Assembly: GCF_964030925.1 (NCBI RefSeq)
Contig: NZ_OZ034992.1
Location: forward strand, 1,860,001 to 1,924,000
Direction: 5' to 3'
Source: Spiroplasma_E sp902809815
Lineage (GTDB): Bacteria; Bacillota_I; Bacilli_A; Mycoplasmatales; VBWQ01
DNA length: 64,000 nucleotides
In this document: one piece after another, positions 53,181 to 63,474 of the stretch
How the letters are laid out: every line of letters begins with the position of its first letter
Position numbering within the stretch: the first letter of the stretch is position 1
Translations under genes and position numbers: made by a program
Notes under the pieces: generated by a model
Database searches by the model: none
What the model was told of the DNA's origin: nothing
The model's input: only the letters and a program-made list of their open reading frames with translations

Positions 53181-53390
53181 TTAACCTTTAAAAATTCTTT
53201 TATAATCAATAATTGCTTGTTCTAATTTATTTACATCTTCATATGTAAAATAATCATTACTAATGTTTAATTCATAATCATCATCAATTCTAACATCTAA
53301 ACTATTTTCATATTTACTATTAAATTCTTCTTGTAATTCTTCAAATTTTTCTATTAATTTTCTTGCATTTTGTAATTCTAATCTATTCAT
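53181..53390 (-). CDS. 69-aa early protein
   Basis: Coiled-coil N-terminus and VRIDDDYELNISNDYFTYED core shared with P2 27937-28122. Unknown role. Confidence 0.55.
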   Translation of the reverse strand: MNRLELQNARKLIEKFEELQEEFNSKYENSLDVRIDDDYELNISNDYFTYEDVNKLEQAIIDYKRIFKG

Positions 53391-53392
53391 AT

Positions 53393-53575
53393 TTACACTC
53401 CTTTAAAATTTTCTAATTGTAATTCATTAATATAATATTCATATAAGTAATCTCAATTATTTGATGTTAAATACATATCTTCTTCAATCATTTCATCAAT
53501 ACATTTATTACAATAATATGTTTTTTCTAATTCAGAAAATCATATATATTTTTCATTATGTATATTACATTTCAT
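53393..53575 (-). CDS. 60-aa zinc-binding early protein
   Basis: MKCNIHNEKY (C3, H6) and YYCNKCIDEM; a treble-clef-like Cys/His arrangement. TTTAAAGGAGTG at its end supplies the next ribosome site. Confidence 0.5.
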
Positions 53576-53723
53576 TTTTTTCACCTATTAATTTATAAAA
53601 ACATTTATTACAAGTTCTATTTGCAAATGATGAATTTTTATTACATATATCACATGAACCAAATATTTTTTCAATTTCTTCATATTTTAAATATATTCTT
53701 TTATCTTCTTTTAAATTCAACAT
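53565..53723 (-). CDS. 52-aa zinc-ribbon microprotein
   Basis: GSCDICNKNSSFANRTCNKC, homologous to 6173-6307 in prophage A. Confidence 0.6.
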   Translation of the reverse strand: MLNLKEDKRIYLKYEEIEKIFGSCDICNKNSSFANRTCNKCFYKLIGEKNEM

Positions 53724-53729
53724 AATTAA

Positions 53730-53846
53730 TTACTCTCTTTCTATAATTTTTAATATTTCTTGTATTTCAATATATTTTTTATTTTTAAGTAATTTTTCAT
53801 TACATAATTTTTTTATTAATTCTATTTTTTCAACATTTAATAACAT
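53730..53846 (-). CDS. 38-aa helical microprotein
   Basis: MLLNVEKIELIKKLCNEKLL; ends with ERE. Possibly real given the gap-free operon; unknown. Confidence 0.4.
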   Translation of the reverse strand: MLLNVEKIELIKKLCNEKLLKNKKYIEIQEILKIIERE

Positions 53847-53857
53847 ATTAATTTCCT

Positions 53858-54349
53858 TTAATACTTTAAATAAAATATTTTTTCATTATGAGTATTTATA
53901 TCTTTCATTGGTGTAACAATATAATTTATTGCTAAATCATTATCATTATATGGATTATTTATTTTAAAACTTTTCATATCTTGTTCTCATGTAATGTTAT
54001 ATTTAAAACATTCTTGATTTTTATCATTTGTAAAAATATAATAACCATTATATTGTTCATAAAATTCACAAGATATTAATTCATTTTCATTTGTAGTAAT
54101 ATCTGGAATATTTTTTATATATTTTAAAACTTCACTACCTTTAATACTTTTCATATTTTCTGTAATTGAATTTTTACCTAATTTATAATCAAAATTTTCA
54201 AATATTTTTAATGCTATTTTTTTATTATTTTCGTCAATACTAGTATATTGTTTAGGAAATCATGTTTCATATTCACCAATTTCTAATAATATTCCACCAT
54301 TAGTTGATTCTTGTATTTTAGTTTTTAAATCTAAACTAATATTTGGCAT
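53858..54349 (-). CDS. First gene of the P3 early operon (163 aa)
   Basis: Starts MPNISLDLKTKIQESTNGG after AAAGGAATATTAT. Mixed alpha/beta with YETWFPKQY and YIFTNDKNQECFKYNITWEQ; no family recognised. As the promoter-proximal early gene it is a good candidate for host take-over or anti-defence function (inference from position only). Confidence 0.55.
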
Positions 54350-54366
54350 ATAATATTCCTTTCTAA

Positions 54367-54489
54367 TACGTATTTTTACGTATAAGCCTTATCACCTACA
54401 GTGATAAAAGGCTTATATATATATTTTTATTAATACGTATACGTAATATATTGTGCTTTCACTCTTGATGAGTGAAGCACATATACGTA
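54367..54489 (-). promoter_or_regulatory. Early-operon control region with five TACGTA boxes and two hairpins
   Basis: TACGTA at 54367, 54377, 54434, 54440 and 54484; the first pair and the middle pair are symmetric. Between them lie two strong stems: GCCTTATCAC...GTGATAAAAGGC (54386-54412) and GTGCTTTCACTC...GAGTGAAGCAC (54453-54480). Likely operators plus leader RNA structures. Not present in A or P2. Confidence 0.6.
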
Positions 54490-54523
54490 AATAAAAAATT
54501 ATATTTAATAATTAATTTATTTA

Positions 54524-54532
54524 TGTTATGAT
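54524..54532 (+). promoter_or_regulatory. Extended -10 promoter for the P3 right-end RNA
   Basis: TGT-TATGAT in the block conserved with 6569-6577. Confidence 0.55.
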
Positions 54533-54538
54533 ATTATT

Positions 54539-54801
54539 GATGAGGTATGTATGTAATATATAACCCCCCTTATGTGTAATAATTTATTAATAATTAAAGA
54601 ACAGGGTTTATGGTTATTGCATTTCTATACAAATTTAATTTCAATTTCATACAATAACAATTCAATAAAAATAAATAAATTACTCTTTTATACTCATGTA
54701 GTAGTATTTACATTTAGTACTCACAATTAGAATATCTACGAGAGTTTTAAAGTTTTTTTATTTAACAATTAAAAAATGAGAGTTTTATCTCTCATTTATA
54801 T
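54539..54801 (+). ncRNA. Putative right-end phage RNA, P3 (about 263 nt)
   Basis: Shares GAGGTATGTAT...ACCCCCC at the 5' side and GTAGTATTTACATTTAGTACTCAC ... TCTACGAGAG at the 3' side with the prophage A RNA; GTAG pairs CTAC and AGTATTTA can pair toward AGTACT. No frame. Ends at a terminator 35 bases before the phage border. Confidence 0.55.
54773..54800 (+). terminator. Terminator of the P3 right-end RNA
   Basis: AAATGAGAG-tttta-TCTCTCATTT. Confidence 0.8.
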
Positions 54802-54816
54802 TTTTATTAAATCTAA

Positions 54817-54835
54817 CTAAGGTTGCAATACGTCC
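54817..54835 (-). repeat. P3 right terminal inverted repeat
   Basis: Minus strand GGACGTATTGCAACCTTAG, 14/19 identical to the left end at 34450-34468. Confidence 0.75.
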
Positions 54836-54844
54836 CTAAACAAG
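54836..54844 (+). repeat. 9-bp target-site duplication, right copy
   Basis: CTAAACAAG, identical to 34441-34449. Confidence 0.9.
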
Positions 54845-55221
54845 AAAGAAAATACAATAAGATTGTATCTAAAATTAGAATTAAAGTTGAACATGTCTTT
54901 GCTTGATTGAAAAGATTCAAAATTTTAGTAAATAAATGTAGAAAATCTAAATTTAGACTTATGTACTTAAGATTTAACTTACTTTGTGAAATTTTTAATA
55001 AAATAAAACCATTAAAATAAAAAAAATATTAAAAATATTTTTTTAAAATTTAAATTTTTATCGAGTTAATATAAAAATATTATTAACAATTTTTTGTTTA
55101 AAATGTAAACTCATTTTTTAAACTATTTTTTCAAAAAATATTTATTTCTATATTCAATAACACTAAATAGTTTTAAAACAATTTTATTGACAATTAATTA
55201 AATTTAATTACGGAATATGTC
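54845..55221 (+). mobile_element. Right half of IS5-like element, copy 3
   Basis: Continues the transposase at ERKYNKIVSKIRIKVEHV to its stop and ends GGAATATGTC. Differs from copy 1 by a single A in a homopolymer run, so the insertion of P3 is recent. Confidence 0.9.
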
Positions 55222-55938
55222 CTTTGAATCATGAGAATTATTTAATAATTCAATATTTTCTTTGAATTCTAAAAATTTCTCCTTAACTCTAGCTTCATAA
55301 CTTGAACCAGCTGTAGATTTTATTGATTGATTAACACTCTCACTAATAATCAAATTAAAAACTGCAGCACTATTTAAATTACTATTTTTTGATAAAAATT
55401 TAATTTTTTCATTTAATTTTATTATTTCATTATTTGATGTATTTAAAATAAAACTACTTTTACCATTATCAAATCTTATAAGCATATCAATTATTAATGA
55501 AAAAATTACTCTAAAACTATATGGATATTCTAAACTACTAATATCATACTCTATACTAAGTGGATCATTTATACTACTAATTTTTTTTACAAATCTGGAA
55601 TTTGTAAATGTTTTAACTTCTTCTCATAAAAGTTCTTTTAATTGAAATAAAGAAATTACAAAATCTAAAAAAATAATAAAATTATTTACATTTTTATTAT
55701 TTGTTAATAATAATTCAGATATATTATTTGATTCGCCATTAGTTTTATAATTTAATATACTAATAATAAGTTCATATCAAGATTTACTATCCAAATTTTT
55801 ATTTTTATTTCTTTCAATTAATACTTGTAAATCAAATAAAACAGATGACTTTACTTTTGATTGAATTAATCACTTTAATATTCTATAAAACAAAATATTT
55901 TCATCTCATATTGTTTTTTCAATACTATCAATATTCAT
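55222..55938 (-). pseudogene. Truncated gene next to methyltransferase, possible restriction endonuclease
   Basis: 239 residues remain from the start MNIDSIEKTIWDENILFYRI; helical with a SAAVFNLIISESVNQ segment and KSTAGSSYEARVKEKFLEF, a Gly-Ser-Tyr-Glu region reminiscent of the beginning of restriction-nuclease cores. The C-terminus is cut by the IS. Its stop-adjacent position to a cytosine methyltransferase suggests the cognate nuclease; not a firm family match. Confidence 0.4.
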
Positions 55939-55940
55939 GA

Positions 55941-56192
55941 TTAAAATTTTACTCTTTCTAATAATTTAACAATTTCTTTAGCTATTTCTCTAACGACTGC
56001 TACAGCAACCGAATTTCCAAACTGTTTATAAGATTGATTATCACTAACAATAATTTTAAAATTACTTGGAAATCCTTGCAAATTAGCACACTCTCTTGGA
56101 GTTAATTTTCTTGGATTATTATTTTCTTGATATAATAATATTTCTGATCCGTCTTTATAATATCTGGCCGATAAAGTACTTGTATACGCCAC
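55941..56192 (-). pseudogene. C-terminal fragment of C5-cytosine DNA methyltransferase
   Basis: STLSARYYKDGSEILLYQ, PRKLTPRECANLQGFPSNF (motif IX region) and YKQFGNSVAVAVVREI (motif X) are diagnostic. The N-terminal two thirds, with the catalytic PCQ motif and AdoMet site, are missing; upstream is the triplicated junk CCACTTG and the IS3 end. Spiroplasma is the source of the CpG enzyme M.SssI, so this may be a relict of such a system. Confidence 0.8.
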
Positions 56193-56209
56193 TTGCCACT
56201 TGCCACTTA

Positions 56210-57324
56210 GCCCTTTTTACTAGACCATTAATTTAAAAAACCTGAATGTATTCTAAAAACAATTGTGTTATATAATTAACACTAATTTTAACCTGAAAGG
56301 ATTTTTATTAATGGATAAAATTAAACAAATAGCATTAGTAATTAACAAATTAAATATCAAAGAAAAAATTAAAATTATTGATGATTGTAAAAATCAATAT
56401 TCAATTAGAAACCTATGTCAATATCTTCAATTAAACAGATCAACATATTACTTTTTAAAAAATAAACAAAAACCTATTAAAAAAGAAGAAAATCATATTA
56501 TTAAATGCAATCATAAATATCAAAAAATATGCCAACTTTTAATCGAATTTCATTCTACAAGAAAAGGCAGAATTTATGGATATTTAAGAATTTTTTCAGC
56601 TTTTAAAGAGTGATTAAAACAAGAAAAAAATATCATTTTAAATATAGAATTATCAATAAAACAAATGCGAAAAATTATGAAAGAACACAATATTCAAGGA
56701 TTAAAACAAACTAAAAATAACTATCCTAAAAACAAAAAAAATCCAAATAAGTGAATACCTACAATGGATAAAGTAAACAAAGATTATAAAAGTACAACCT
56801 CTTCAAATCAAATTTGATCAATGGACACTAAACAAATAAATACTAAAGAAGGATGATTATATCTTTTTGTAATTATTGATTTTTATTCAAATAATGTTGT
56901 TAGTTATAATATTGCTCCTAATAAATCATATCAGGATTTAATTCTTCCTGCTCTTGAAAAAATCAACAAACAATTTTCTTGAAATCAAGTAAAAAATGTT
57001 ATTTTACATTCAGATAACGCCAACGAATTTTATTGTCAGGATATCACAAAATGAGCAGAGGATAAACAAATAATTTTAAGCAAAAAACAACCTTATGATA
57101 TTGGTGGTAATGTATTATCTGAAAACTGATTTTCTCATTTATCTCAAGAATGACTACCTAAAGGATCAAATCAATATTTATCCATCAATGAAGCTATAAA
57201 TGATGTAAATCAATATGTTATGTTTTATAATTATGAAAGAATACATTCTAAATTTCTAAAACCACCAATTTTACAAATTAAAATTTAGAATTTTATATCA
57301 AAAATGGTCCAGTAATTAAGGGCC
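56210..57324 (+). mobile_element. IS3-family element (about 1115 bp)
   Basis: Imperfect inverted ends GCCCTTTTTACTAGACCATT (left) and, on the other strand, GGCCCTTAATTACTGGACCA (right). One long transposase frame fills it. No target duplication is apparent. Confidence 0.75.
56311..57288 (+). CDS. IS3-family (IS150-like) transposase (325 aa)
   Basis: N-terminal helix-turn-helix (YSIRNLCQYLQLNRSTYYFL), then SSNQIWSMDTKQINT (first Asp), VILHSDNANEFYCQD (second Asp) and GGNVLSENWFSHLSQEWLP (Glu), followed by NYERIHSKFLKPP. All DDE residues are present. Good AAAGGATTTTTATTA start context. Only the OrfB-like part is seen; no separate OrfA upstream. Confidence 0.85.
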
Positions 57325-57325
57325 A

Positions 57326-57541
57326 ACCACCGAAAAAAACAAAACTTGAAATATAGAATTTATGTATTATTATGGCAGTTGAATTACTCCGTTAGTTTTT
57401 ATTCATATCTATGCTCAAGCATTTTTTTGATATAGTAATAATGGCAATATATATTTATCTATTCATTTAAAAGAAGAATCAAAAAATGCTGTAAAAGGAG
57501 CACACTTTAAACTTCAAATAAATAGTGCATATTTAAGCTAA
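57326..57541 (+). pseudogene. C-terminal remnant of an unidentified protein
   Basis: About 71 residues (EFMYYYGSWITPLVFIHIYA ... LQINSAYLS), N-terminus lost at the IS3 border. Confidence 0.35.
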
Positions 57542-57580
57542 ATTTATTAATTATAATAATAAAAAGGGGACAATATAACA

Positions 57581-57970
57581 ATGAATTATGAAGATGAAAA
57601 ATGTGACTTAGAAGTTAAATCAATTTTAGAAAAACAATATAAAAATGATCAAATCAAAGAGTTCTTAGTAAAACTTATAAATTCAAAAAAAGAAGAAAAT
57701 AAATTTTATAGTAACTTAGAATTACTAGCGGATGTTTCACTATATTATAAAAAGATTAAAAAAACTGTTAAAATAACAAATAATACTTTGGAAATAATAA
57801 GCAAAATTTTAAAATTAAATGATACTGAAATAAATAATTTTTTAAGTTTAAGTTGAAATAAAATTCAAGAAATAACTACAGAAAAAATCATAAATATCGA
57901 AGAAATTAATGATTTATTAAATGAACCTTTTGTAAATACTTCATATATTAATCAAAAAAATTTAATATAG
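57581..57970 (+). CDS. 129-aa helical protein of unknown function
   Basis: Acidic/basic helices (MNYEDEKCDLEVKSILEKQY), LELLADVSLYYKKIKK and LNDTEINNFLSLSWNK. No signal peptide, no recognised family. AAAAAGGGGAC start site, stands alone upstream of a lipoprotein gene. Confidence 0.55.
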
Positions 57971-58083
57971 ATTTCTAATTTAATATCTTTCTAAAATACT
58001 TACATTAACTTTATAAATAACACTCAAAAGTATTATAAATACTATTTTATAAAAGGGGTTAAAGTTTGAAAAAGGGCTATTTT

Positions 58084-59145
58084 ATGAAAAATTTAAAAAG
58101 TATACTATCAATTGTAGGTGTTTTAGGATTTACAGTAGCAACAACAAGCAATGTCACTGCATGTATAAGTAATATAACAAGTAATTTTCAAGAAATAACA
58201 AATTGAAAAGAAAATAATGGTGAAATTCAAAGCTTAGTTAATAATAAAAATACTATTTATGCAGGAACCAAAACTGGTGATGACAAAGGTAATTTATTTA
58301 AGATTACAAAAGATGACACAACAACACCTTTAACAAATTGAAAAGAAAGTAATGGTAAAGTTCAAAGTTTATTAAATGTTAATGATACGATCTATGTTGG
58401 AACCAAAACTGGCGATGGCAAAGGTAATTTATTTAAAATTACTGATGATGATACAATAACAGCACTATCAAAATGAGATGAAAACAACGGTGAAATATGT
58501 AGTCTATTAAACATTAATAATACTATTTATGCAGGAACCAAAACTGGTGATGACAAAGGTAATTTATTTAAAATTACTGATGATGATACAATAACAGCAC
58601 TATCTGATTGAAAAGATACTAATGGTGAAGTTCGTGGTTTACTAAATGTCAATGGCACAATCTATGTTGGAACTAAAACAACACCTATTAATAATGCATA
58701 TACAGGAAAGTTAATTAAAATTACAAAAGATGACACAATAACAATATTATCAAAATGAAATGTAAATAATGGTGAAATTTATAGTTTAACTAGTTCAACA
58801 AACGAAAGTATTTATATTGGAACCAAAACTGGTGATGGTCAAGGAGATTTATATAAAGTTAAAGAAGATGGTACAAGTACACTAGTAACCAACTGAAAAG
58901 AAACTAATGGCGAAGTTTTAAGTCTAGTTAATGACAATAATACAATCTTTGTTGGAACAAGAACTACTGATGGTAAAGGAAGATTATTTAAAGTTGTCTA
59001 TACAGTAGCAATTGGTATTTTTAGTTGAAGTAGCAGTGGTGGCGAAGTACATAGTTTATTAAATGTCAATAGTATTGTTTACGCTGGAACTAAAATTAGT
59101 GATAATAAAGGAAAACTATTTAAAAGTTTAAATCCAGAAGGATAA
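58084..59145 (+). CDS. Lipoprotein with seven repeats, predicted beta-propeller (353 aa)
   Basis: Signal peptide MKNLKSILSIVGVLGFTVAT with lipobox VTAC (Cys27). The mature part is seven tandem repeats of about 45 residues with consensus W(K)xxNGEIxSLLNxNxTIYxGTKTGD..GNLFKIT, the last two more divergent. Seven blades of this length is the number expected for a closed propeller. Surface-anchored adhesion or ligand-binding role is likely. Neighbouring repeats are close in DNA as well, so copy-number change is possible. Confidence 0.75.
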
Positions 59146-59190
59146 AGGATAATAAAAACTAATTAATTTAATTTATTAACTTCTTTTATA

Positions 59191-59222
59191 AAAAACCTAA
59201 AATTTAATTTTAGGTTTTTTAT
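59191..59222. terminator. Bidirectional terminator
   Basis: AAAAACCTAAAA-tttaa-TTTTAGGTTTTTT between the convergent lipoprotein and dnaB genes. Confidence 0.9.
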
Positions 59223-59227
59223 TATTT

Positions 59228-60568
59228 TTATCCTGTATAATTTTCAAACTTACCTCATTTTGGAATAAAAACAGTTACTACTTTTCCTGTTGGGCCGTTT
59301 CGATGTTTAGAAATAAGAATTTCAGCAAGATTACTTTCTTGTGAACTTGTTGTTTCTTCACTATTTTTTTCCTTATAATAATCATCACGATATAAAAACA
59401 TAATTACATCAGCATCTTGTTCAATAGCCCCTGACTCACGTAAATCAGACATTAAAGGACGTTTTTCTTCACGTCTCTCCACCATTCTTGATAATTGTGA
59501 TAAACAAACAATTGGTACTCTTAATTCTCTTGCCAAAATTTTTAAACTACGAGAAATATTTGAAACTTCTTGTTGACGTGATTCACTATCTCTACCAGTT
59601 AATAACTGTAAATAATCAATAATTACTAACTTAATGCTATTTTCACGACTTAATTTTCTTAATTTAGTTTGCAACTCTAAAACTCTTAAACCAGGTGTAT
59701 CATCAATAATAATTCTTTTTTGTTTCAATTGCTCAGCAGTAGCACTAATACGATTTCAATCAGCCTGTGTAAATTTAGACTTATTACGTAAACGATTAGC
59801 ATCAAAATGTCCTTGACAAGAAATCATTCTTGTAATTAATTGATCTTTTGGCATTTCTAATGAAAAAATAACAACAACATCGTTTTTATTATCTTGTTCA
59901 TTAGCAGCATTTAAAGCAAAATTAAGTGCTAAGGCGGTTTTACCCATTGAAGGTCTAGCTGCTAAAATAATTAAGTCACCTCGCTGAAAACCACTAGTAA
60001 TCATATCCAAATTGTTAATACCTGAACTTGTACCAGTAATATTAACTGTTGATTTTTGTAGTTGTTCAATTTTAGTTACCACATCATCAATGTGTTCACT
60101 AATTGGTAACATCTCTTCATGATTACGTTCACTACTTACTTGTACAATTTGAGCTTCAGCAGCAATTAAAACTTCATTAATTGACTTTTCACTTTGTAAC
60201 TCTTTACCTATATTTTTTAAAGCATTTTCTAATTGTCGTTTAGTAGTTCTTTCAATCAAAATATCAATGTGTTCTTTTAAATTAGCATCAGTAATATATT
60301 GAGCCACTAAAGAAGATAAATATTCAATTCCACCAATTTTATCCAAATTATTTTGCTTAACTAATTCTTCGGCAATAGTTGTTATATCAATACCAGAATT
60401 ATTTTTATAAAGATTAGTAATTGTTTTAAAAATAATTTGATTAGAATTAATTGTAAAATCATGTGGTGCCAATAAATTTAATGCACTTTCACATGCTGGT
60501 GATGATTGAATCATCGCACTTAAAACATTAACTTCTGCATTATTTATATATTGACCATTGTTAGACAT
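59228..60568 (-). CDS. dnaB: Replicative DNA helicase DnaB (446 aa)
   Basis: Hexameric helicase that unwinds DNA at the fork. N-terminal primase-interaction domain (LSAMIQSSPACESALNLL), linker, then RecA-fold: LIILAARPSMGKTALALNFA Walker A, VVIFSLEMPKDQLITRMIS, RIIIDDTPGLRVLELQTKLR, LVIIDYLQLLTG Walker B and KRPLMSDLRESGAIEQDADV. Full length for the family. Follows rplI by 2 bases, a common Firmicute/mollicute order. Confidence 0.97.
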
Positions 60569-60570
60569 AA

Positions 60571-61014
60571 TTATTCTCCTAAAACTTCAACCTTTAATTG
60601 TGCAATAATTGCAACATCTAATTTAATATTAATGTTAGTTATACCTAATTCATTAATAGGATTAAATTTAACAAATTTATGTTTATCAATTTTAATGTTA
60701 TATTTTTGCACTAGTTGTTCACAAATTTGTTTTGAAGAAATAGCACCAGAAACTTTACCATTATTACTTTTTAATTTAAATTGTAAAGTAATTAAAGCTA
60801 ATTGTTCTTTAATTTTTTGTAAATCTTCTAATTCCATTTCTCGTTGTATTTTTTTATTTTCAATTACTTTTTGATTAATTTTTAATGCTTCTGATGTAGC
60901 AATTACAGCTAATTTTCTAGGTAATAAATAATTTTTACCATAACCATCACTAACATTAACAACTTCACCTTTTTTACCATAATTTTTAACATCCGTTAAA
61001 AGGACAACTTTCAT
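60571..61014 (-). CDS. rplI: Ribosomal protein bL9 (147 aa)
   Basis: MKVVLLTDVKNYGKKGEVVN and VSDGYGKNYLLPRKLAVIAT are the L9 N-terminal domain, then a long connecting helix and the C-terminal domain with GKVSGAISSKQICEQL. An upstream in-frame ATG (61023, adds MFT) is possible; 61014 matches the family start. Confidence 0.96.
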   Translation of the reverse strand: MKVVLLTDVKNYGKKGEVVNVSDGYGKNYLLPRKLAVIATSEALKINQKVIENKKIQREMELEDLQKIKEQLALITLQFKLKSNNGKVSGAISSKQICEQLVQKYNIKIDKHKFVKFNPINELGITNINIKLDVAIIAQLKVEVLGE

Positions 61015-61045
61015 TGTAAACATCTCACTTTCTATTTTAATAATT

Positions 61046-63043
61046 TTAATACCTTTCAGTAGTAGCACTCTCACTTTGATATACGCCACTTTCAATTAAT
61101 TTTACCAATTCATCATACAATGCTCTAATTCCCAATTTACTACTTTGGACAGCAGCAGCACTAAAGTGACCACCACCACCTAAGTTTTCACAAATAATTT
61201 GAACATTTATTTCACCGTTGCTTCGTGCTGATAAACAAGCACGTCCTTGACGATCATAAGCAATAGTAAATGATGCTTTACAATCACGTAAGTCTAACAA
61301 CATTTCTGAAATTTGGGCTAAATATGAAGTATGTACTTCTAAGTTTTCATCACCAACAGCAACTAAAAATCCTTTTTTAATTTCTTGGGCGTGACTAATT
61401 AAAGCAAATTTATCAATTAGTTCATTTAAACTATTTTTCAATAATCCTTTAACTTTAGAAGGAGAAGCTCCTCAATCAGTTAATAATCCACAGGCTTCAA
61501 AAGTTCTTCTTGTTGTTCTTACTTGGAAATTATTAGTATCAATTAAAATACCTGCAAACATTATATTTCATAAAAATTCTGATTCAATATTATTAAAATC
61601 ATTATAATAAATAATTTCTGTCATTGCTTCAGCTGTTGAAGAAGTTCCTGCATCAATATAAGAAGTAATGGTGCTACTAATTGATTCATCAGAAACACGA
61701 TGATGATCAATAACAATAATTTTTACAGCTTTACTTAATAAATCAGGACTATCAACACGTTGTGGATTATGAGTATCAACAACAATTAATAAAGTATTTG
61801 CATGAAGAAATTTAAGTGCTTGTTTACCTGTAATAAAATTACGACTAATATAACTTTCAGGAACAAGTTCATGAAGAATTTTTAATGTTTTTTCATCAAC
61901 TTCATTTTGATTAATAACATAATGAGCACTTTTATTTAAGCTTTTAGCAATTTCAATAATAGCTGTTCCTGAAGAAATACTATCAAAATCAGCAGCCGCA
62001 TGTCCCATAACTAAAATGTTTTCTGCTAATTTTATTTCATTATATAATGATTGTGCAAACATTCTAATATTAATTTTAGATTCTGATTGTTTTGCTTCAA
62101 TAGTACCTCCAATAAAAACTGTATTACCACCAAATTCACGAATAACTACTTGATCACCACCACGATAAACTGCTAATTCTTTACTTTCAATAGCCAAATC
62201 ATATAGATCTTTACTAATAGCATTACCATAAGAGAAACCAGCAGATAACGTAATATCTGCTTTAAATTTTTTAACACCTTCTCGAATATTTTTAATAAGT
62301 GGAAAGTTATCATTTCTTGCTTTATTAAATTCATTTTGATAAAGTAAAATATTGTAACCATCTTCAATATTACCTAATAATAAACCTGAATAATTATTAG
62401 CAAAATCATTTAATTCAGTTTTAATAAATGCTTCAACACGAATTTGATTCTCAACTCTTAATTTTTGTAAAGAATTATAAAAATTATCAATACTAATTAC
62501 ACCAAAAACTAATTTTTCTTGTTGCAATTTATTATATAAGAAATGATATTTAGTTGTTTCTTGTAACAAAATTGTTCTAGTTTGTACTAAATAAATAGCA
62601 TCATAAAGCATATCTTCAATTTTAAGTGTAATTTGAGTAATATTATTACTAATTAATTGTTCTAAATCTCTTGATAGTTTAACAATTGATTTTCCAATTA
62701 ATCTACCTAAACCTTTATCTTCTAAAAATTCACTTACTCACATAATTGATAAATCACTATCTAAAACAATCATACCAACACTACCAAAAGTTAAAGCTTG
62801 TGCATTATTTAATTTTATGATTTCAGCTGTGTTAATATAACGATGACGAATTCATAAACTAAATAGAAAAATATAAAGACAAACAATAATAAAATTACCT
62901 AAAACTAAACTTAAAATTACAGTAATAGTGACCACTTGTTCTGCTGTCTCAATATTAACAATAAAATAAGTCAAGCCAATTAAAATTTCAACTACTAATC
63001 AAACAATCATTATTAAATGATAATTTCTTAACGATTTGAACAC
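61046..63043 (-). CDS. gdpP: Cyclic-di-AMP phosphodiesterase GdpP (665 aa)
   Basis: Membrane-anchored DHH-DHHA1 enzyme that degrades c-di-AMP. Two N-terminal transmembrane spans (LIMIVWLVVEILIGLTYFIV; ILSLVLGNFIIVCLYIFLFS), PAS-like and degenerate GGDEF domains, then DHH motifs VMGHAAADFDS, LLIVVDTHNP and IVIDHHRVSD, and the DHHA1 signature CENLGGGGHFSAAA. Starts at GTG (63043) after GAAGGAAGTGAC. Length matches Firmicute homologues. Part of the rpsR-gdpP-rplI-dnaB neighbourhood. Confidence 0.93.
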
Positions 63044-63195
63044 TTTGTCACTTCCTTCTAATATTATTAATTATACTATAACACTAATATTAAAAACAGC
63101 CATTATCTTTTATGTAATATAATACTATTAAGGTCTTTTTATTTTAATTTTAAACTATTATTTAAAATAAAATATTTTTAAGATAAAAATAAATA

Positions 63196-63231
63196 AAAAT
63201 TGAGTAAGATTTGTAAACTTACTCAATTTTT
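63196..63231 (-). terminator. Terminator after rpsR
   Basis: AATTGAGTAAG-tttacaaat-CTTACTCAATT with flanking T run on the minus strand, separating ssb-rpsR from gdpP. The 150 bases between it and gdpP must contain the gdpP promoter. Confidence 0.85.
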
Positions 63232-63462
63232 TTATCTTGAATATCTTAATAATCCCATGATTTGGGCACGTTTTATATTTTTAGCAATTAAACGTTGATA
63301 CTTTGGATTAGTACCTGTTGTTCTTGCTGGCAAAATTTTGTTATTATTACCCATAAATTTACTTAGTAATTCAATATCTTTATAATCAATATAAGTAATA
63401 TTATTTTTAGTAATAAAACAAGATTTTCTTCTTGTAAAATTTCTTGGTTTACCAGTGTTCAT
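63232..63462 (-). CDS. rpsR: Ribosomal protein bS18 (76 aa)
   Basis: RKSCFITKNNITYIDYKDIE and LLSKFMGNNNKILPARTTGT, KYQRLIAKNIKRAQIMGLL are the S18 signature. Good GGAGGATAATT site, 12 bases after ssb. Confidence 0.97.
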   Translation of the reverse strand: MNTGKPRNFTRRKSCFITKNNITYIDYKDIELLSKFMGNNNKILPARTTGTNPKYQRLIAKNIKRAQIMGLLRYSR

Positions 63463-63474
63463 AATTATCCTCCT

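Larger units (their letters stand above)
34450..54835. mobile_element. Complete transposable tailed prophage P3 (20,386 bp)
   Basis: Borders are fixed to the base by the interrupted IS5-like gene and the 9-bp duplication. Ends: left GGGCGTATTTCAAGTCTAG, right (complement) GGACGTATTGCAACCTTAG, 14 of 19 bases matching. Content in order: minus transposase; plus small terminase, scaffold, capsid, accessory, fibre, large terminase, portal, tail; minus DUF3800 and early operon; plus right-end RNA. No tyrosine or serine integrase, no lysin. Confidence 0.85.
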
